Of a stretch of 64,000 bases of DNA, positions 7,742 to 15,771 are shown piece after piece. The stretch is from Flavobacterium sp. (GTDB lineage Bacteria; Bacteroidota; Bacteroidia; Flavobacteriales; Flavobacteriaceae), in contig DNNO01000021.1 in the NCBI GenBank assembly GCA_003497625.1, forward strand, positions 41,602 to 105,601, given 5' to 3'. Every line of letters starts with the position of its first letter. The first letter of the stretch is position 1. The notes beneath the pieces are model-generated. The model had not been told where the DNA came from. It was given only the letters and a program-made list of their open reading frames with translations, and did no database searches. The position numbers were made by a program, and so were the translations under genes.

Positions 7742-9172
7742 ATGCCAACAAACAAAAAGACTAAAATTGTAGCTACACTAGGCCCAGCCTGTAGTACAAA
7801 AGAAGTAATAAAAAAAATGATTGATGCCGGAGTTAACGTATTTAGAGTTAACTTTTCGCATGCTGATTATACTGATGTTACCGAACGAATTCAAATGATT
7901 AGAGAGCTAAACGATGAGTTTGGCTATACGACTTCAATTTTAGGCGATTTACAAGGTCCAAAATTACGCGTAGGTGTAATGAAAGAAGATGTAGTAGTAA
8001 GCAAAGGCGACATTATTACTTTCACCACTGCCGAAGACATCCTAGGAACAGCTTCTAGAGTGTACATGAACTACAAAGAATTTCCAAAAGATGTAAATCC
8101 AGGAGAAAGAATCTTATTAGACGACGGAAAATTAATTTTTGAAGTTACTAAAACCGATAAAAACACCGAAGTTGAAGCAGTTGTGGTTCAAGGTGGTCCT
8201 TTGAGATCAAAAAAAGGAGTAAACTTACCTAATACTAAAGTTTCGTTACCTGCTTTAACCGAAAAAGACATTCGCGATGCTATTTTTGCGATTGAAAATA
8301 AAGTGGATTGGATTGCTTTATCGTTTGTGAGAACGCCAAAAGACTTAGAAGATTTACAAGATTTAATTGCAAAACATTCCGATCATAAAATTCCAATTAT
8401 TGCCAAAATTGAAAAACCTGAAGCGGTTGAAAACATTGATAAAATCGTAGCATTTTGTGATGGTTTGATGGTTGCTCGTGGTGATTTAGGTGTGGAAGTT
8501 CCAGCGGAAGAAGTGCCTTTGATTCAGAAAAAATTGATTCACAGAGCAAAAACGGCTCGTATTCCGGTAATTGTGGCAACACAAATGATGGAAACTATGA
8601 TTACATCATTAACTCCAACACGTGCCGAAGTAAACGACGTAGCCAACTCGGTTATGGACGGAGCGGATGCTGTAATGTTATCTGGAGAAACTTCAGTAGG
8701 AAATTATCCTGTGGAAGTTATTGAAACCATGACTCGTATTATTGAAAGCGTGGAAGATTCGCCACTTATTAAAGTGCCAATTTCGCAACCACAAATAAAA
8801 AACAGTCGTTATATTACCAAATCGATTTGTTACCACGCGGCTCAAATGGCTGATACCATTAATGCTAAAGCAATTACAACCTTAACCAACTCAGGTTATA
8901 CAGCATTTCAAATTTCGGCTTGGCGCCCAAAATCGCACATTTTAGTATTTACTTCTAACAGAAGAATCTTAACGCAATTGAACCTTTTATGGGGTGTAAG
9001 AGCGTATTTCTATGACAAATTAGTAAGTACAGATGACACGATTGAAGACATCAATACGATTTGCCAAGAAAAGAAATACGTGAAAAAAGGCGATATGGTC
9101 GTTAACTTAGCTGCAATGCCAATTGTTGCCAAAGGAATGGTAAATACATTGAGAGTTTCTGAAATAGAATAA
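7742..9172 (+). CDS. pyk: Pyruvate kinase
   Basis: Converts phosphoenolpyruvate and ADP to pyruvate and ATP, the last step of glycolysis. The N-terminal KIVATLGPACS, the ILGDLQGPKLRVG segment, the active-site signature IIAKIEKPEAVENID and the metal-binding MVARGDLGVEVP are all present. It has 476 residues, the normal bacterial length, with A, B and C domains and no extra PEP-utiliser domain. It is the second gene of a unit with the IPExxxVDY protein and ends in a strong terminator. Confidence 0.97.
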   Translation: MPTNKKTKIVATLGPACSTKEVIKKMIDAGVNVFRVNFSHADYTDVTERIQMIRELNDEFGYTTSILGDLQGPKLRVGVMKEDVVVSKGDIITFTTAEDILGTASRVYMNYKEFPKDVNPGERILLDDGKLIFEVTKTDKNTEVEAVVVQGGPLRSKKGVNLPNTKVSLPALTEKDIRDAIFAIENKVDWIALSFVRTPKDLEDLQDLIAKHSDHKIPIIAKIEKPEAVENIDKIVAFCDGLMVARGDLGVEVPAEEVPLIQKKLIHRAKTARIPVIVATQMMETMITSLTPTRAEVNDVANSVMDGADAVMLSGETSVGNYPVEVIETMTRIIESVEDSPLIKVPISQPQIKNSRYITKSICYHAAQMADTINAKAITTLTNSGYTAFQISAWRPKSHILVFTSNRRILTQLNLLWGVRAYFYDKLVSTDDTIEDINTICQEKKYVKKGDMVVNLAAMPIVAKGMVNTLRVSEIE

Positions 9173-9189
9173 TCTCATTTCAACATAAA

Positions 9190-9227
9190 AAAACGAGTGC
9201 TAAAGATAATTTTAGCACTCGTTTTTG
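9190..9227 (+). terminator. pyk terminator
   Basis: A 12-bp perfect stem ACGAGTGCTAAA/TTTAGCACTCGT with a 6-nt loop is followed by TTTTTG. Confidence 0.9.
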
Positions 9228-9237
9228 TTTTACTCAA

Positions 9238-9297
9238 TTGTCATTCTGAACTTGTTTCAGAATCTAAAAGAGAAGCTGAAACGAATTCAGCTTGACA
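9238..9297. repeat. REP-like imperfect palindrome
   Basis: Two 23-bp arms (9238-9260, starting TTGTCATTCTGAAC, and 9275-9297, ending TTCAGCTTGACAA) are inverted repeats with four mismatches around a 14-bp centre. It lies between the pyk terminator and the convergent PAS gene. The arm is related to the GCTTCGACAAGCTCAGCCTGACA element at 56955. Confidence 0.75.
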
Positions 9298-9325
9298 ACG
9301 GTTATATTTTACTATTTAATTAATT

Positions 9326-9841
9326 TTATGCGGCTATTTTTTCAAACGCAATAAAATTAGTTACTTCTCCTTTATGATTAAAAATTGGAAATCCTTTGAT
9401 GTGACAATTGTAAACTGAACCGTCTTTGCAATAATTGATTACGTTTTTCTCAAACGGTACTTTGTTTAAAATGGCTTTTCTGATTTCGTTGCTCACTTGT
9501 AAATCAGTTTTGGCGCCTTGAAACATTTTTGGTGAGTTTCCAACGACTTCTTTTGCTTCGTAGCCGTTCATTTTTTTGATGTTTTTACTAGCGAAAACAA
9601 TTTTTAATTGTGCGTCAGTAACTACAATTACAGTTTCATCTTGTAAACTTTCTTTATAATCCCAAACCGATTTCCATTGGTTTTTATTGGCAATTTGATG
9701 TAACGAATTGACATCGTGAAGCAATACATTAGTTTGCAAAAAATACTGAGAATAAATATCCCAAGACACCAACGGCATTGCTTTTATCGCTCCATTTTCA
9801 TGCTGTTTTGCAAACGCAGCATCGTAAACTTTGAATTCCAT
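9326..9841 (-). CDS. Stand-alone PAS domain protein
   Basis: The C-terminal 110 residues form a PAS fold (IVVTDAQLKIVFASKNIKKM, GYEAKEVVG, then a PAC-like NYCKDGSVYNCHIKGFP). No kinase, GGDEF, HTH or other output domain is attached, and there is no signal peptide or membrane segment. The LOV photosensor cysteine is absent: the segment reads GNSPKMFQG where LOV proteins have GRNCRFLQ. The N-terminal 60 residues are not recognised. It probably binds a small ligand or a partner protein. It is monocistronic, convergent with pyk. Confidence 0.75.
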   Translation of the reverse strand: MEFKVYDAAFAKQHENGAIKAMPLVSWDIYSQYFLQTNVLLHDVNSLHQIANKNQWKSVWDYKESLQDETVIVVTDAQLKIVFASKNIKKMNGYEAKEVVGNSPKMFQGAKTDLQVSNEIRKAILNKVPFEKNVINYCKDGSVYNCHIKGFPIFNHKGEVTNFIAFEKIAA

Positions 9842-9934
9842 AACGATTGTAATTTGCGATAAAACTAAAAAGAAAAATGAAGCAACAAGTTAGAAAAGGC
9901 AACTTTAACGCTTGTTTAAGTGGAGAAATAGAAT

Positions 9935-9972
9935 GAAAAACCTCCTTTGAAAGTATCAGAACGGAGGTTTTA
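9935..9972 (-). terminator. Terminator of the TIMP-like gene
   Basis: Inverted repeat AAACCTCC/GGAGGTTT with a 17-nt loop. On the minus strand it is followed by TTTTTC. The loop is long, so strength is uncertain. Confidence 0.6.
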
Positions 9973-10011
9973 TTTTATTGCGTCAGAAGGATTTGCCCAG
10001 AAGCTTTAAAA

Positions 10012-10542
10012 TTAATTTATCAATTTTTTAAGCTCCTTATCTTCTTCCAACGAAAATTGCTTTGTTCTAGTGCAAATATTTGTCCAATAACCATTATAGC
10101 TTGAAGCGTCTAAATTTGCTTTTTTATAGTTAAACCCAAAATAACAATCTTTAGATAAATAAACTTGGTATTCTTGACCAACCTTAAAATCTTTATAACC
10201 ACATGTCCCAGAATGCCTATTTGTATAAATAATGATGTTTTTTCTTAATATTTTTCCTTTATAGGTGTAAAGTACTTCAATCTCAATTTTTAAAATATCT
10301 TTATTTTTTAAGAGCTCTTTTTTATCATTATCTAATGCATTGTTAGAATTTATTTTTTTTAATCCTTTTTTGTTTAGAGTACTTATAAAAGTAACATATT
10401 CTTTTGAAATTACTTTACCACGAACGATAACGTCAGTTGAATTAAATTCCGTCTTAATATCATCAATTGATTCGCATTTGCATGCAAAAACAGATTGATA
10501 ATCAAATATTAAAAAGTATAAGATAAATATATATTTAGTCAT
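10012..10542 (-). CDS. Secreted TIMP/netrin-like (NTR fold) protein
   Basis: The 20-residue N-terminus is a signal peptide ending SVFA, after which the mature protein starts CKC. A short Asp-Val-Ile-Val-Arg-Gly-Lys-Val strand, a KGKILRKNIIIYT segment, a CGYKDFKVGQEYQVYL block and later single Cys residues follow. This is the pattern of the NTR/TIMP fold, in which the free N-terminal Cys-x-Cys and disulfides define the module. The order CxC ... CGY fits, but sequence identity to animal TIMPs is low and protease inhibition is not shown. The context VFA-Cys could also be read as a weak lipobox. The gene is AT-rich and stands alone upstream of a hairpin. Confidence 0.6.
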   Translation of the reverse strand: MTKYIFILYFLIFDYQSVFACKCESIDDIKTEFNSTDVIVRGKVISKEYVTFISTLNKKGLKKINSNNALDNDKKELLKNKDILKIEIEVLYTYKGKILRKNIIIYTNRHSGTCGYKDFKVGQEYQVYLSKDCYFGFNYKKANLDASSYNGYWTNICTRTKQFSLEEDKELKKLIN

Positions 10543-10587
10543 TTTTCTGAATGTAATTTACCTTGCAATGTAAAAAATTTTCTTCAC

Positions 10588-11685
10588 TTAAAACTCAAAC
10601 TTCAATTGCACCGACACACTTTTTTGAGGTAAAGCGGTTTTGGTTTTTTCTTCGTTGTTTAAATTGTGAATGGAAATTCCTAGCAATCGCACGGAGTTTC
10701 TCAAACGCTCTTGATAGAGTAAATCTTTGGCAACGTCTAAAATGATGTTTTTGTCGTTTACAAAATAGGGCAAAGTTTTGCTTCGGGTTTGTAGAGTGAA
10801 ATCGGAATATTTTATTTTTAAGGTGATGGTTTTTCCTGAAATTTTGCTTTTTTGGAGGCGTTTTTCTAGTTCTTTGGCAATACTTAACAAGCGTTCTTCC
10901 ATGAAAATTTCAGAAGATAAATTCTCGCCAAAAGTACGCTCCGCTCCTACCGATTTAATTTTTCGATTGGGTTTTACTGCGCTGTTGTGAATGCCACGAA
11001 CAATTTGGTAATAATGCAAACCGCTATTCCCAAAATGTTTCTCTAAATATTCTAAAGGTTTTTGCTTTAAATCGTAACCTGTGAAAATGCCTAATTGGTA
11101 CATTTTTTCTGCCGTTACTTTGCCTACTCCATAGAACTTTTTAACGTCTAATTTTTCTAAAAATGCTTCCACCTCATCTGGATTTACCGTTTTTTGTCCG
11201 TTCGGTTTGTTGTAATCGGAAGCAATTTTGGCTACAAATTTATTTACTGAAATTCCTGCCGAAGCCGTAAGTCCAACTTCTTCAAAAATGCGTTTTCTGA
11301 TTTCTTGTGCAATTAATGTCGCGCTGGGATTGCCTTTTTTGTTTTCGGTAACATCTAAATAGGCCTCATCGAGCGATAATGGTTCTACTAAATCGGTGTA
11401 ATCGTGGAAAATTTTTCTGATTTTCTTCGAAATTTCTTTGTAGCGGTCAAATCGTGGTCGCACAAAAATTAAATCTGGACATAATTTCTTCGCTTGAATA
11501 CCGCTAATAGCACTTCGAACTCCATATTTTCTAGCTTCGTAACTTGCTGCCGAAACTACGCCACGAACTTCGCTTCCGCCTACCGCCAAAGGTTTTCCTT
11601 TCAGCTCAGGATTGTCCATTTGCTCTACCGATGCATAAAACGCATCCATGTCAACGTGAATTATTTTTCGGTAGTGCTCGCTCAT
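10588..11685 (-). CDS. dinB: DNA polymerase IV (Y-family)
   Basis: An error-prone translesion polymerase. Catalytic acids are in place: Asp12 in HVDMDAFYASVE and Asp106-Glu107 in SLDEAYLDVT. Palm, fingers, thumb with helix-hairpin-helix (KFYGVGKVTAEKMYQLG) and little-finger domains follow in order. Its start codon is 3 bp after the stop of the Gcr-family gene, so the two are co-transcribed. No LexA-type operator was recognised upstream. The C-terminus ends SVQLKFEF without a clear clamp-binding QxxLxLF motif. Confidence 0.95.
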   Translation of the reverse strand: MSEHYRKIIHVDMDAFYASVEQMDNPELKGKPLAVGGSEVRGVVSAASYEARKYGVRSAISGIQAKKLCPDLIFVRPRFDRYKEISKKIRKIFHDYTDLVEPLSLDEAYLDVTENKKGNPSATLIAQEIRKRIFEEVGLTASAGISVNKFVAKIASDYNKPNGQKTVNPDEVEAFLEKLDVKKFYGVGKVTAEKMYQLGIFTGYDLKQKPLEYLEKHFGNSGLHYYQIVRGIHNSAVKPNRKIKSVGAERTFGENLSSEIFMEERLLSIAKELEKRLQKSKISGKTITLKIKYSDFTLQTRSKTLPYFVNDKNIILDVAKDLLYQERLRNSVRLLGISIHNLNNEEKTKTALPQKSVSVQLKFEF

Positions 11686-11688
11686 AAA

Positions 11689-13713
11689 TTACTCGGTAGG
11701 AAAAAAGAAACTCATTGGTTTTCTAAAGAAATGCTGTTTGATTGACGTAATAATTGGTCGTAACTCCGCCAACGGAATATTACGAGAACGAAACGCCAAC
11801 CCAAGCGACAAACTAAAACTCACAATAAAGTTAACAAAACCAATAATTCCGATGCCTAAAATGCCCCAAAATAACATCACGTTATTCACCATATAATCGG
11901 CTCCGTAAACTGCTAAAGCTAAATTTCCGCTGGCAAATGTAATGTGTCGAATATCTAAATTTAATCCTAAAAAAAGTCCGACAGAAGCTGTACTTCCTAA
12001 GAAAACACCGAACCAAAAGTTGGAAATAATTCCTGCCCAATAGCGTTCGTACCATTTTGAAATTTTTTCTGCTCTAACTTTTCCGAAGTTTAATTTTAAC
12101 AACGGATGTTCTTGAATTCGATAATACACATCAAAATGTTTATCACGATTCGCAATACTACCCGAGATAATTCCCGACAAGAACAAGAAAAATCCAGCAA
12201 TAGCGGCATGAAAAATCGCCATAGAATGTATCGGACTTAAATCGGTAACTAGTTTTTGCCATTTAGTTTCGGCAATATTGTAATTGAAACCCAAATCGAT
12301 TAGCCAAATTCCCAACAAAGCCACCGGAAACGCCATCACGACATTTCCCACAAAGGCAATAAACTGCGAACGGAACAATCGGGCGAATAAAATGGCAAAA
12401 CTACTATGTTTTTCACCGTCGCCGTTGGCTTGTTTTTTTAAACCGTCTTCTAAAGCGCTAATTAACGCTGCGGCCGTCATAGCAGGTTGCTTGGTCGCTA
12501 ACGTAAATCCTAAAACATAAATGGCAATAAAACCAAACGAATAATTCATACTGTAGTAAAAAGCATGACCAAAATCGCTTGTTTCAATTTTTGAAAGTAA
12601 TAATTTTATAATACACAAAATACCAACAATTAAACCGCCACCAACTGCTGCATATAACATTTTGAAGTATTCGGTTTTCGATTCGGTAATATAATGTTCG
12701 CCTGTTTTTGCGGTGTGTTGCGTAATTTCGTAAGACAATAATTGCGTGCTTTCGGCAAATAATTTCCTAACATTGGTTTTTAAACAATTGTATTTAATTA
12801 GTTTGATGGCTAATTCTATCGATTTTGATTTCTTTTCTTCGGGTTTGTCAATTACCAAAAGCGGCATCAAAACACCAATGCGATACAAATGTTGTTTTAT
12901 GCTTAATAGGTTTTGGTTCACGCGTAGTGAAATTCCGTATTTAGAAGAGTTTTGAAAGGCTTTCTCGACAAATTCGTTACATTGTTTATACAACACCAAT
13001 AATTGCTTGAAATTGATATCTGATGAAGTCGTATGAAATTCCGATTCTTTATTACGAATGGTTTTTTCAATGGCATATAATTCTTTTTCAAAAGCCGCAA
13101 ATGGACTTTCTAAACCAGAATATTCGGGCACCATTTTCATTACATCGGTTTCCAAGGCTTTTCCGCTGGTGCGTTGCGACAACAGATTTATGGCTTCCAT
13201 TACTTCATACAAAGGCGTATGAGCTTCAACCGATTCGTAAATGGTTTCAAATTGAAACAAATCGAATAGTGTTTCTAATTCTGCTTTCGGAATTTTATTA
13301 ATCCAAATTGGATCAGAATCAGCATAAAAAATCTGATTTAAAACGTATTGTAACGTGTCTTTTGGTGCTTGATATGGTAGGATTTTAGCGAAAATTCTCT
13401 TTTTTACTTCGTAAAAGAAATCAATATCTTGTAAAATTCCTGCATCGGTTAAAATGGCGTCAAAATTTTTATTTTGCAACAAGGTTTTTAAATAGGCTAC
13501 AAAATTTTCTCTTTCCGTGTGATAATTCGAAAAGAACTCAATTATAGGGAAAACACTAAATTTTTCAAGCTTTTTTGGACTTTTCGGACGAATAGCATTA
13601 ACCAATTGAACCAATATATCGATATCGTTCTCTTCGTTTTTCCAAAGCTGCAATTCATTAAAATATTTTTTAATAATGGCATCGGGCGTTGTATTCGTTT
13701 TTCTTCGTAGCAT
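11689..13713 (-). CDS. Gcr-family membrane protein ('site-specific recombinase' family)
   Basis: 674 residues. The first about 345 are soluble and helical; the rest holds six or seven membrane segments, starting at KMLYAAVGGGLIVGILCII. The conserved motif ATKQPAMTAA and the tail SRNIPLAELRPI are typical of the Gcr family, which databases label 'site-specific recombinase'. No serine or tyrosine recombinase catalytic set is visible, and the topology argues for a membrane function instead. It is transcribed with dinB 3 bp downstream. A TATCTTTA -7-like box lies about 30 bp upstream of the start, in the spacer shared with the divergent CYTH gene. Confidence 0.8.
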   Translation of the reverse strand: MLRRKTNTTPDAIIKKYFNELQLWKNEENDIDILVQLVNAIRPKSPKKLEKFSVFPIIEFFSNYHTERENFVAYLKTLLQNKNFDAILTDAGILQDIDFFYEVKKRIFAKILPYQAPKDTLQYVLNQIFYADSDPIWINKIPKAELETLFDLFQFETIYESVEAHTPLYEVMEAINLLSQRTSGKALETDVMKMVPEYSGLESPFAAFEKELYAIEKTIRNKESEFHTTSSDINFKQLLVLYKQCNEFVEKAFQNSSKYGISLRVNQNLLSIKQHLYRIGVLMPLLVIDKPEEKKSKSIELAIKLIKYNCLKTNVRKLFAESTQLLSYEITQHTAKTGEHYITESKTEYFKMLYAAVGGGLIVGILCIIKLLLSKIETSDFGHAFYYSMNYSFGFIAIYVLGFTLATKQPAMTAAALISALEDGLKKQANGDGEKHSSFAILFARLFRSQFIAFVGNVVMAFPVALLGIWLIDLGFNYNIAETKWQKLVTDLSPIHSMAIFHAAIAGFFLFLSGIISGSIANRDKHFDVYYRIQEHPLLKLNFGKVRAEKISKWYERYWAGIISNFWFGVFLGSTASVGLFLGLNLDIRHITFASGNLALAVYGADYMVNNVMLFWGILGIGIIGFVNFIVSFSLSLGLAFRSRNIPLAELRPIITSIKQHFFRKPMSFFFPTE

Positions 13714-13797
13714 ATTCCTGATTTAGGTCTAATATGGGTAAAGATACAAATTGAAAGGTTTTTTTCGTAATTTAGATGCCTAAATAAATATTAAATT

Positions 13798-14265
13798 TTG
13801 GTAGAAATAGAACGCAAATTCCTCGTTACCAATCGTGATTTCATCTCAGAAAGCAGCGAAAACTTTAGAATTGTTCAAGGCTATTTGAATTCAAATCCAG
13901 AACGAACTGTTAGAGTTAGAATCAAAGGCGATAAAGGTTTTTTAACCATAAAAGGCAAAGGAAACGATTCGGGCATGAGCCGTTTTGAATGGGAAAAAGA
14001 AATTGCTGTTTCGGAAGCTGAAGCCTTATTGCCACTTTGTGAAAAAGGCGCTATTGATAAAATTCGATATAACGTGATGTATAAAAATCATCTTTTTGAA
14101 GTCGATGTTTTTTTTGGCGAAAACGAAGGTTTAATCGTGGCGGAAATTGAACTACAATCAGAAAATGAATCTTTTGGAAAACCGAATTGGTTAGGCAAAG
14201 AAGTCACCTCCGACGAACGTTATTACAATGCTTATTTAAGTAACCACCCTTTTAAATCTTGGTAA
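13798..14265 (+). CDS. CYTH domain protein (triphosphate tunnel metalloenzyme)
   Basis: The N-terminal EIERKFLV is the ExExK signature of the CYTH superfamily (class IV adenylate cyclases, thiamine triphosphatases, inorganic triphosphatases). Alternating basic and acidic strands (TVRVRIKGDKGFLTIKGKG, RFEWEKEI, FEVDVFFGEN, AEIEL) line the triphosphate tunnel. It has 155 residues, CYTH only, with no CHAD domain. Triphosphatase activity is likely; the substrate is not predictable. The start is TTG at 13798 (MVEIERKF); no ATG or GTG fits before the signature. It is followed after 1 bp by the YciI-like lipoprotein. Confidence 0.88.
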   Translation: MVEIERKFLVTNRDFISESSENFRIVQGYLNSNPERTVRVRIKGDKGFLTIKGKGNDSGMSRFEWEKEIAVSEAEALLPLCEKGAIDKIRYNVMYKNHLFEVDVFFGENEGLIVAEIELQSENESFGKPNWLGKEVTSDERYYNAYLSNHPFKSW

Positions 14266-14266
14266 T

Positions 14267-14698
14267 ATGAAAGCACTTTTTGGAATACTTGCACTAGTAT
14301 TAATGTTTGCTTGCGGTTCTAACGCCGTAATTTATCCTGACAAACCGAAAACCAATCACGAAACGTTTAGTTACAAAGAAGGTGATACTACCTATGTGAT
14401 GCAAAAATATTTTTTGGTGATGCTTAAAAAAGGGCCTAACCGCGAACATTCGAAAGAGGAAGCGGCAGAAATTCAGAAAAAGCACATGGAACATATCAAT
14501 TGGTTAGCGAAAACGAATAAAATTAGTATCGCTGGCCCGTCTGACAAGCATGAAACTATTTCAGGGTTTTTACTTTTTAATACCGAAACTTTAAAAGAGG
14601 CGGATAGTTTGGCTAATCTTGACCCAGCTGTTAAAGCAGGAAGATTGGTTGTGGAAACGGTGCCTTGGTGGGCTTCTAAAGGAAGTAAACTAAAATAA
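14267..14698 (+). CDS. YciI-like domain lipoprotein
   Basis: An N-terminal lipoprotein signal ends LMFAC, with Cys16 as the lipidated residue. The body (about residues 44-140) has the YciI/ferredoxin-like fold: KYFLVMLKKGPNRE, HMEHINWLAKTNKISIAGP, a small GFLLFNTETLKEADSL block and PAVKAGRLVVETVPWW. YciI domains are small enzyme-like or binding modules with a conserved His-Asp pair; here the His of MEHIN is kept. It lies one base after the CYTH gene, so co-transcription is clear. Function is unknown. Confidence 0.75.
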   Translation: MKALFGILALVLMFACGSNAVIYPDKPKTNHETFSYKEGDTTYVMQKYFLVMLKKGPNREHSKEEAAEIQKKHMEHINWLAKTNKISIAGPSDKHETISGFLLFNTETLKEADSLANLDPAVKAGRLVVETVPWWASKGSKLK

Positions 14699-14700
14699 AA

Positions 14701-15201
14701 TTATTCTACGATTTCTAAACTCACACGTAAAAGCGAGCGTCCGTTATTGTGAGAAATGTCTAAAAATGGGCGTTTTGCCAAATCGATTTCTCTATTTCTT
14801 GTATGTGGACCTCTATCGTTGATGGTTACGATAACACTTTTGTTGTTGGTTAAATTGGTCACTTTAACTTTCGTTCCAAACTTTAGCGTTTTATGTGCTG
14901 CCGTGTATTTTTTGTTGCTAAAAACTTGTCCGCTTGCGGTTCTTCTTCCGTTTAATTTGTCCGAATAATGCGAAGCTTCAACGTTTTTTTTGTATAATTT
15001 TGTTTTTAGATTTGATATAGAATCCGCAACTCGAATGGAGTCTGATTTTTTTATCGAATCTAAAATTTGAAGCGAATCTTTTTTCTTAACCGTATCATAT
15101 AAAGAAGCTTTTCTAACGAAACCTGATTTTGTTCCATTAGAAAAGCTTACTAATGCAGCAATAAGTAATACAAACGATATTATTAGGATGTTTTTCTTCA
15201 T
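14701..15201 (-). CDS. RlpA-like double-psi beta-barrel protein
   Basis: Residues from about 75 on form the RlpA fold: ASHYSDKLNGRRTASGQVF, HKTLKFGTKVKVTN, VIVTINDRGPHTRNREIDLA. RlpA proteins act on denuded peptidoglycan strands as lytic transglycosylases; the catalytic Asp of NDRGP is present. An N-terminal hydrophobic segment (MKKNILIISFVLLIAALVSF) is a signal peptide or anchor, and a Ser/Asp/Lys-rich stretch of repeated 'DSIKKSDSI' type links it to the fold. There is no SPOR domain. The ATG at 15201 gives 166 residues; the upstream TTG start is unlikely. Confidence 0.88.
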   Translation of the reverse strand: MKKNILIISFVLLIAALVSFSNGTKSGFVRKASLYDTVKKKDSLQILDSIKKSDSIRVADSISNLKTKLYKKNVEASHYSDKLNGRRTASGQVFSNKKYTAAHKTLKFGTKVKVTNLTNNKSVIVTINDRGPHTRNREIDLAKRPFLDISHNNGRSLLRVSLEIVE

Positions 15202-15247
15202 AATTTTATGATTTTGTAAACTTATTACCAAATACTATACCAAAAGA

Positions 15248-15673
15248 CTAATTAAACCAATTAGCCCAAGGAAGTCTAGATAAAATTAACACTAAACCAA
15301 GTGTATAAAAAACGGCGATTTTTTTGAATTTTCCGTTGTTACTTTCTTCTTTTTTATGTTTCGACCATCCGATTGTGATTAACACTAATGCAATAATATT
15401 AATTAATGGATGTTCTAACGAAGTTAAACGCATAGCTGCGTCTTTCATGTTTCCTAATTGAGCAGAACCTAATGGAGAAACAAAATATAAAATCAAACCT
15501 ACTAATAATTGAATGTGGCAGATAATTAAGGTGAATAAAGACAAACGTAAGTCTTTATCAGTAAATAATTTTTTAGACGTTAATCCAAAAATGGCATTAA
15601 TAGAAGCCAATAACAATAAGCCTAAAGCGGCATACGCTAAAATAGAGTGAACAGATTGAATAGTTTCGTACAT
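15248..15673 (-). CDS. Conserved four-helix membrane protein (cytochrome b561-like layout)
   Basis: 141 residues with four predicted membrane helices: about 7-29, 45-66, 88-104 and 119-137. Histidines at the ends of helices (His9, His53, His87) could bind haem, as in small b-type cytochromes, but this is inference from spacing only. No cofactor motif is firm. Flavobacterial homologues carry conflicting names in databases; I treat it as uncharacterised. It stands alone between rlpA and the pgi terminator. Confidence 0.6.
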   Translation of the reverse strand: MYETIQSVHSILAYAALGLLLLASINAIFGLTSKKLFTDKDLRLSLFTLIICHIQLLVGLILYFVSPLGSAQLGNMKDAAMRLTSLEHPLINIIALVLITIGWSKHKKEESNNGKFKKIAVFYTLGLVLILSRLPWANWFN

Positions 15674-15710
15674 ACCTAATTTTTTAAAAGTGAATTACAA
15701 ATATAGGAAA

Positions 15711-15755
15711 TTAAAAAACCTCTTACTCAAAAAAATGAACAAGAGGTTTTGTATT
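15711..15755 (-). terminator. pgi terminator
   Basis: Stem AAAACCTCTT/AAGAGGTTTT (15715-15750) with a 16-nt loop, followed on the minus strand by a run of T. Confidence 0.8.
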
Positions 15756-15771
15756 ATAAATTTTGATATTC

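Noticed and set aside
11689..13713. Reading the Gcr-family gene as part of an integrative element
   Set aside because: No att-like repeats, tRNA, integrase or phage genes around it; the protein is a membrane protein.
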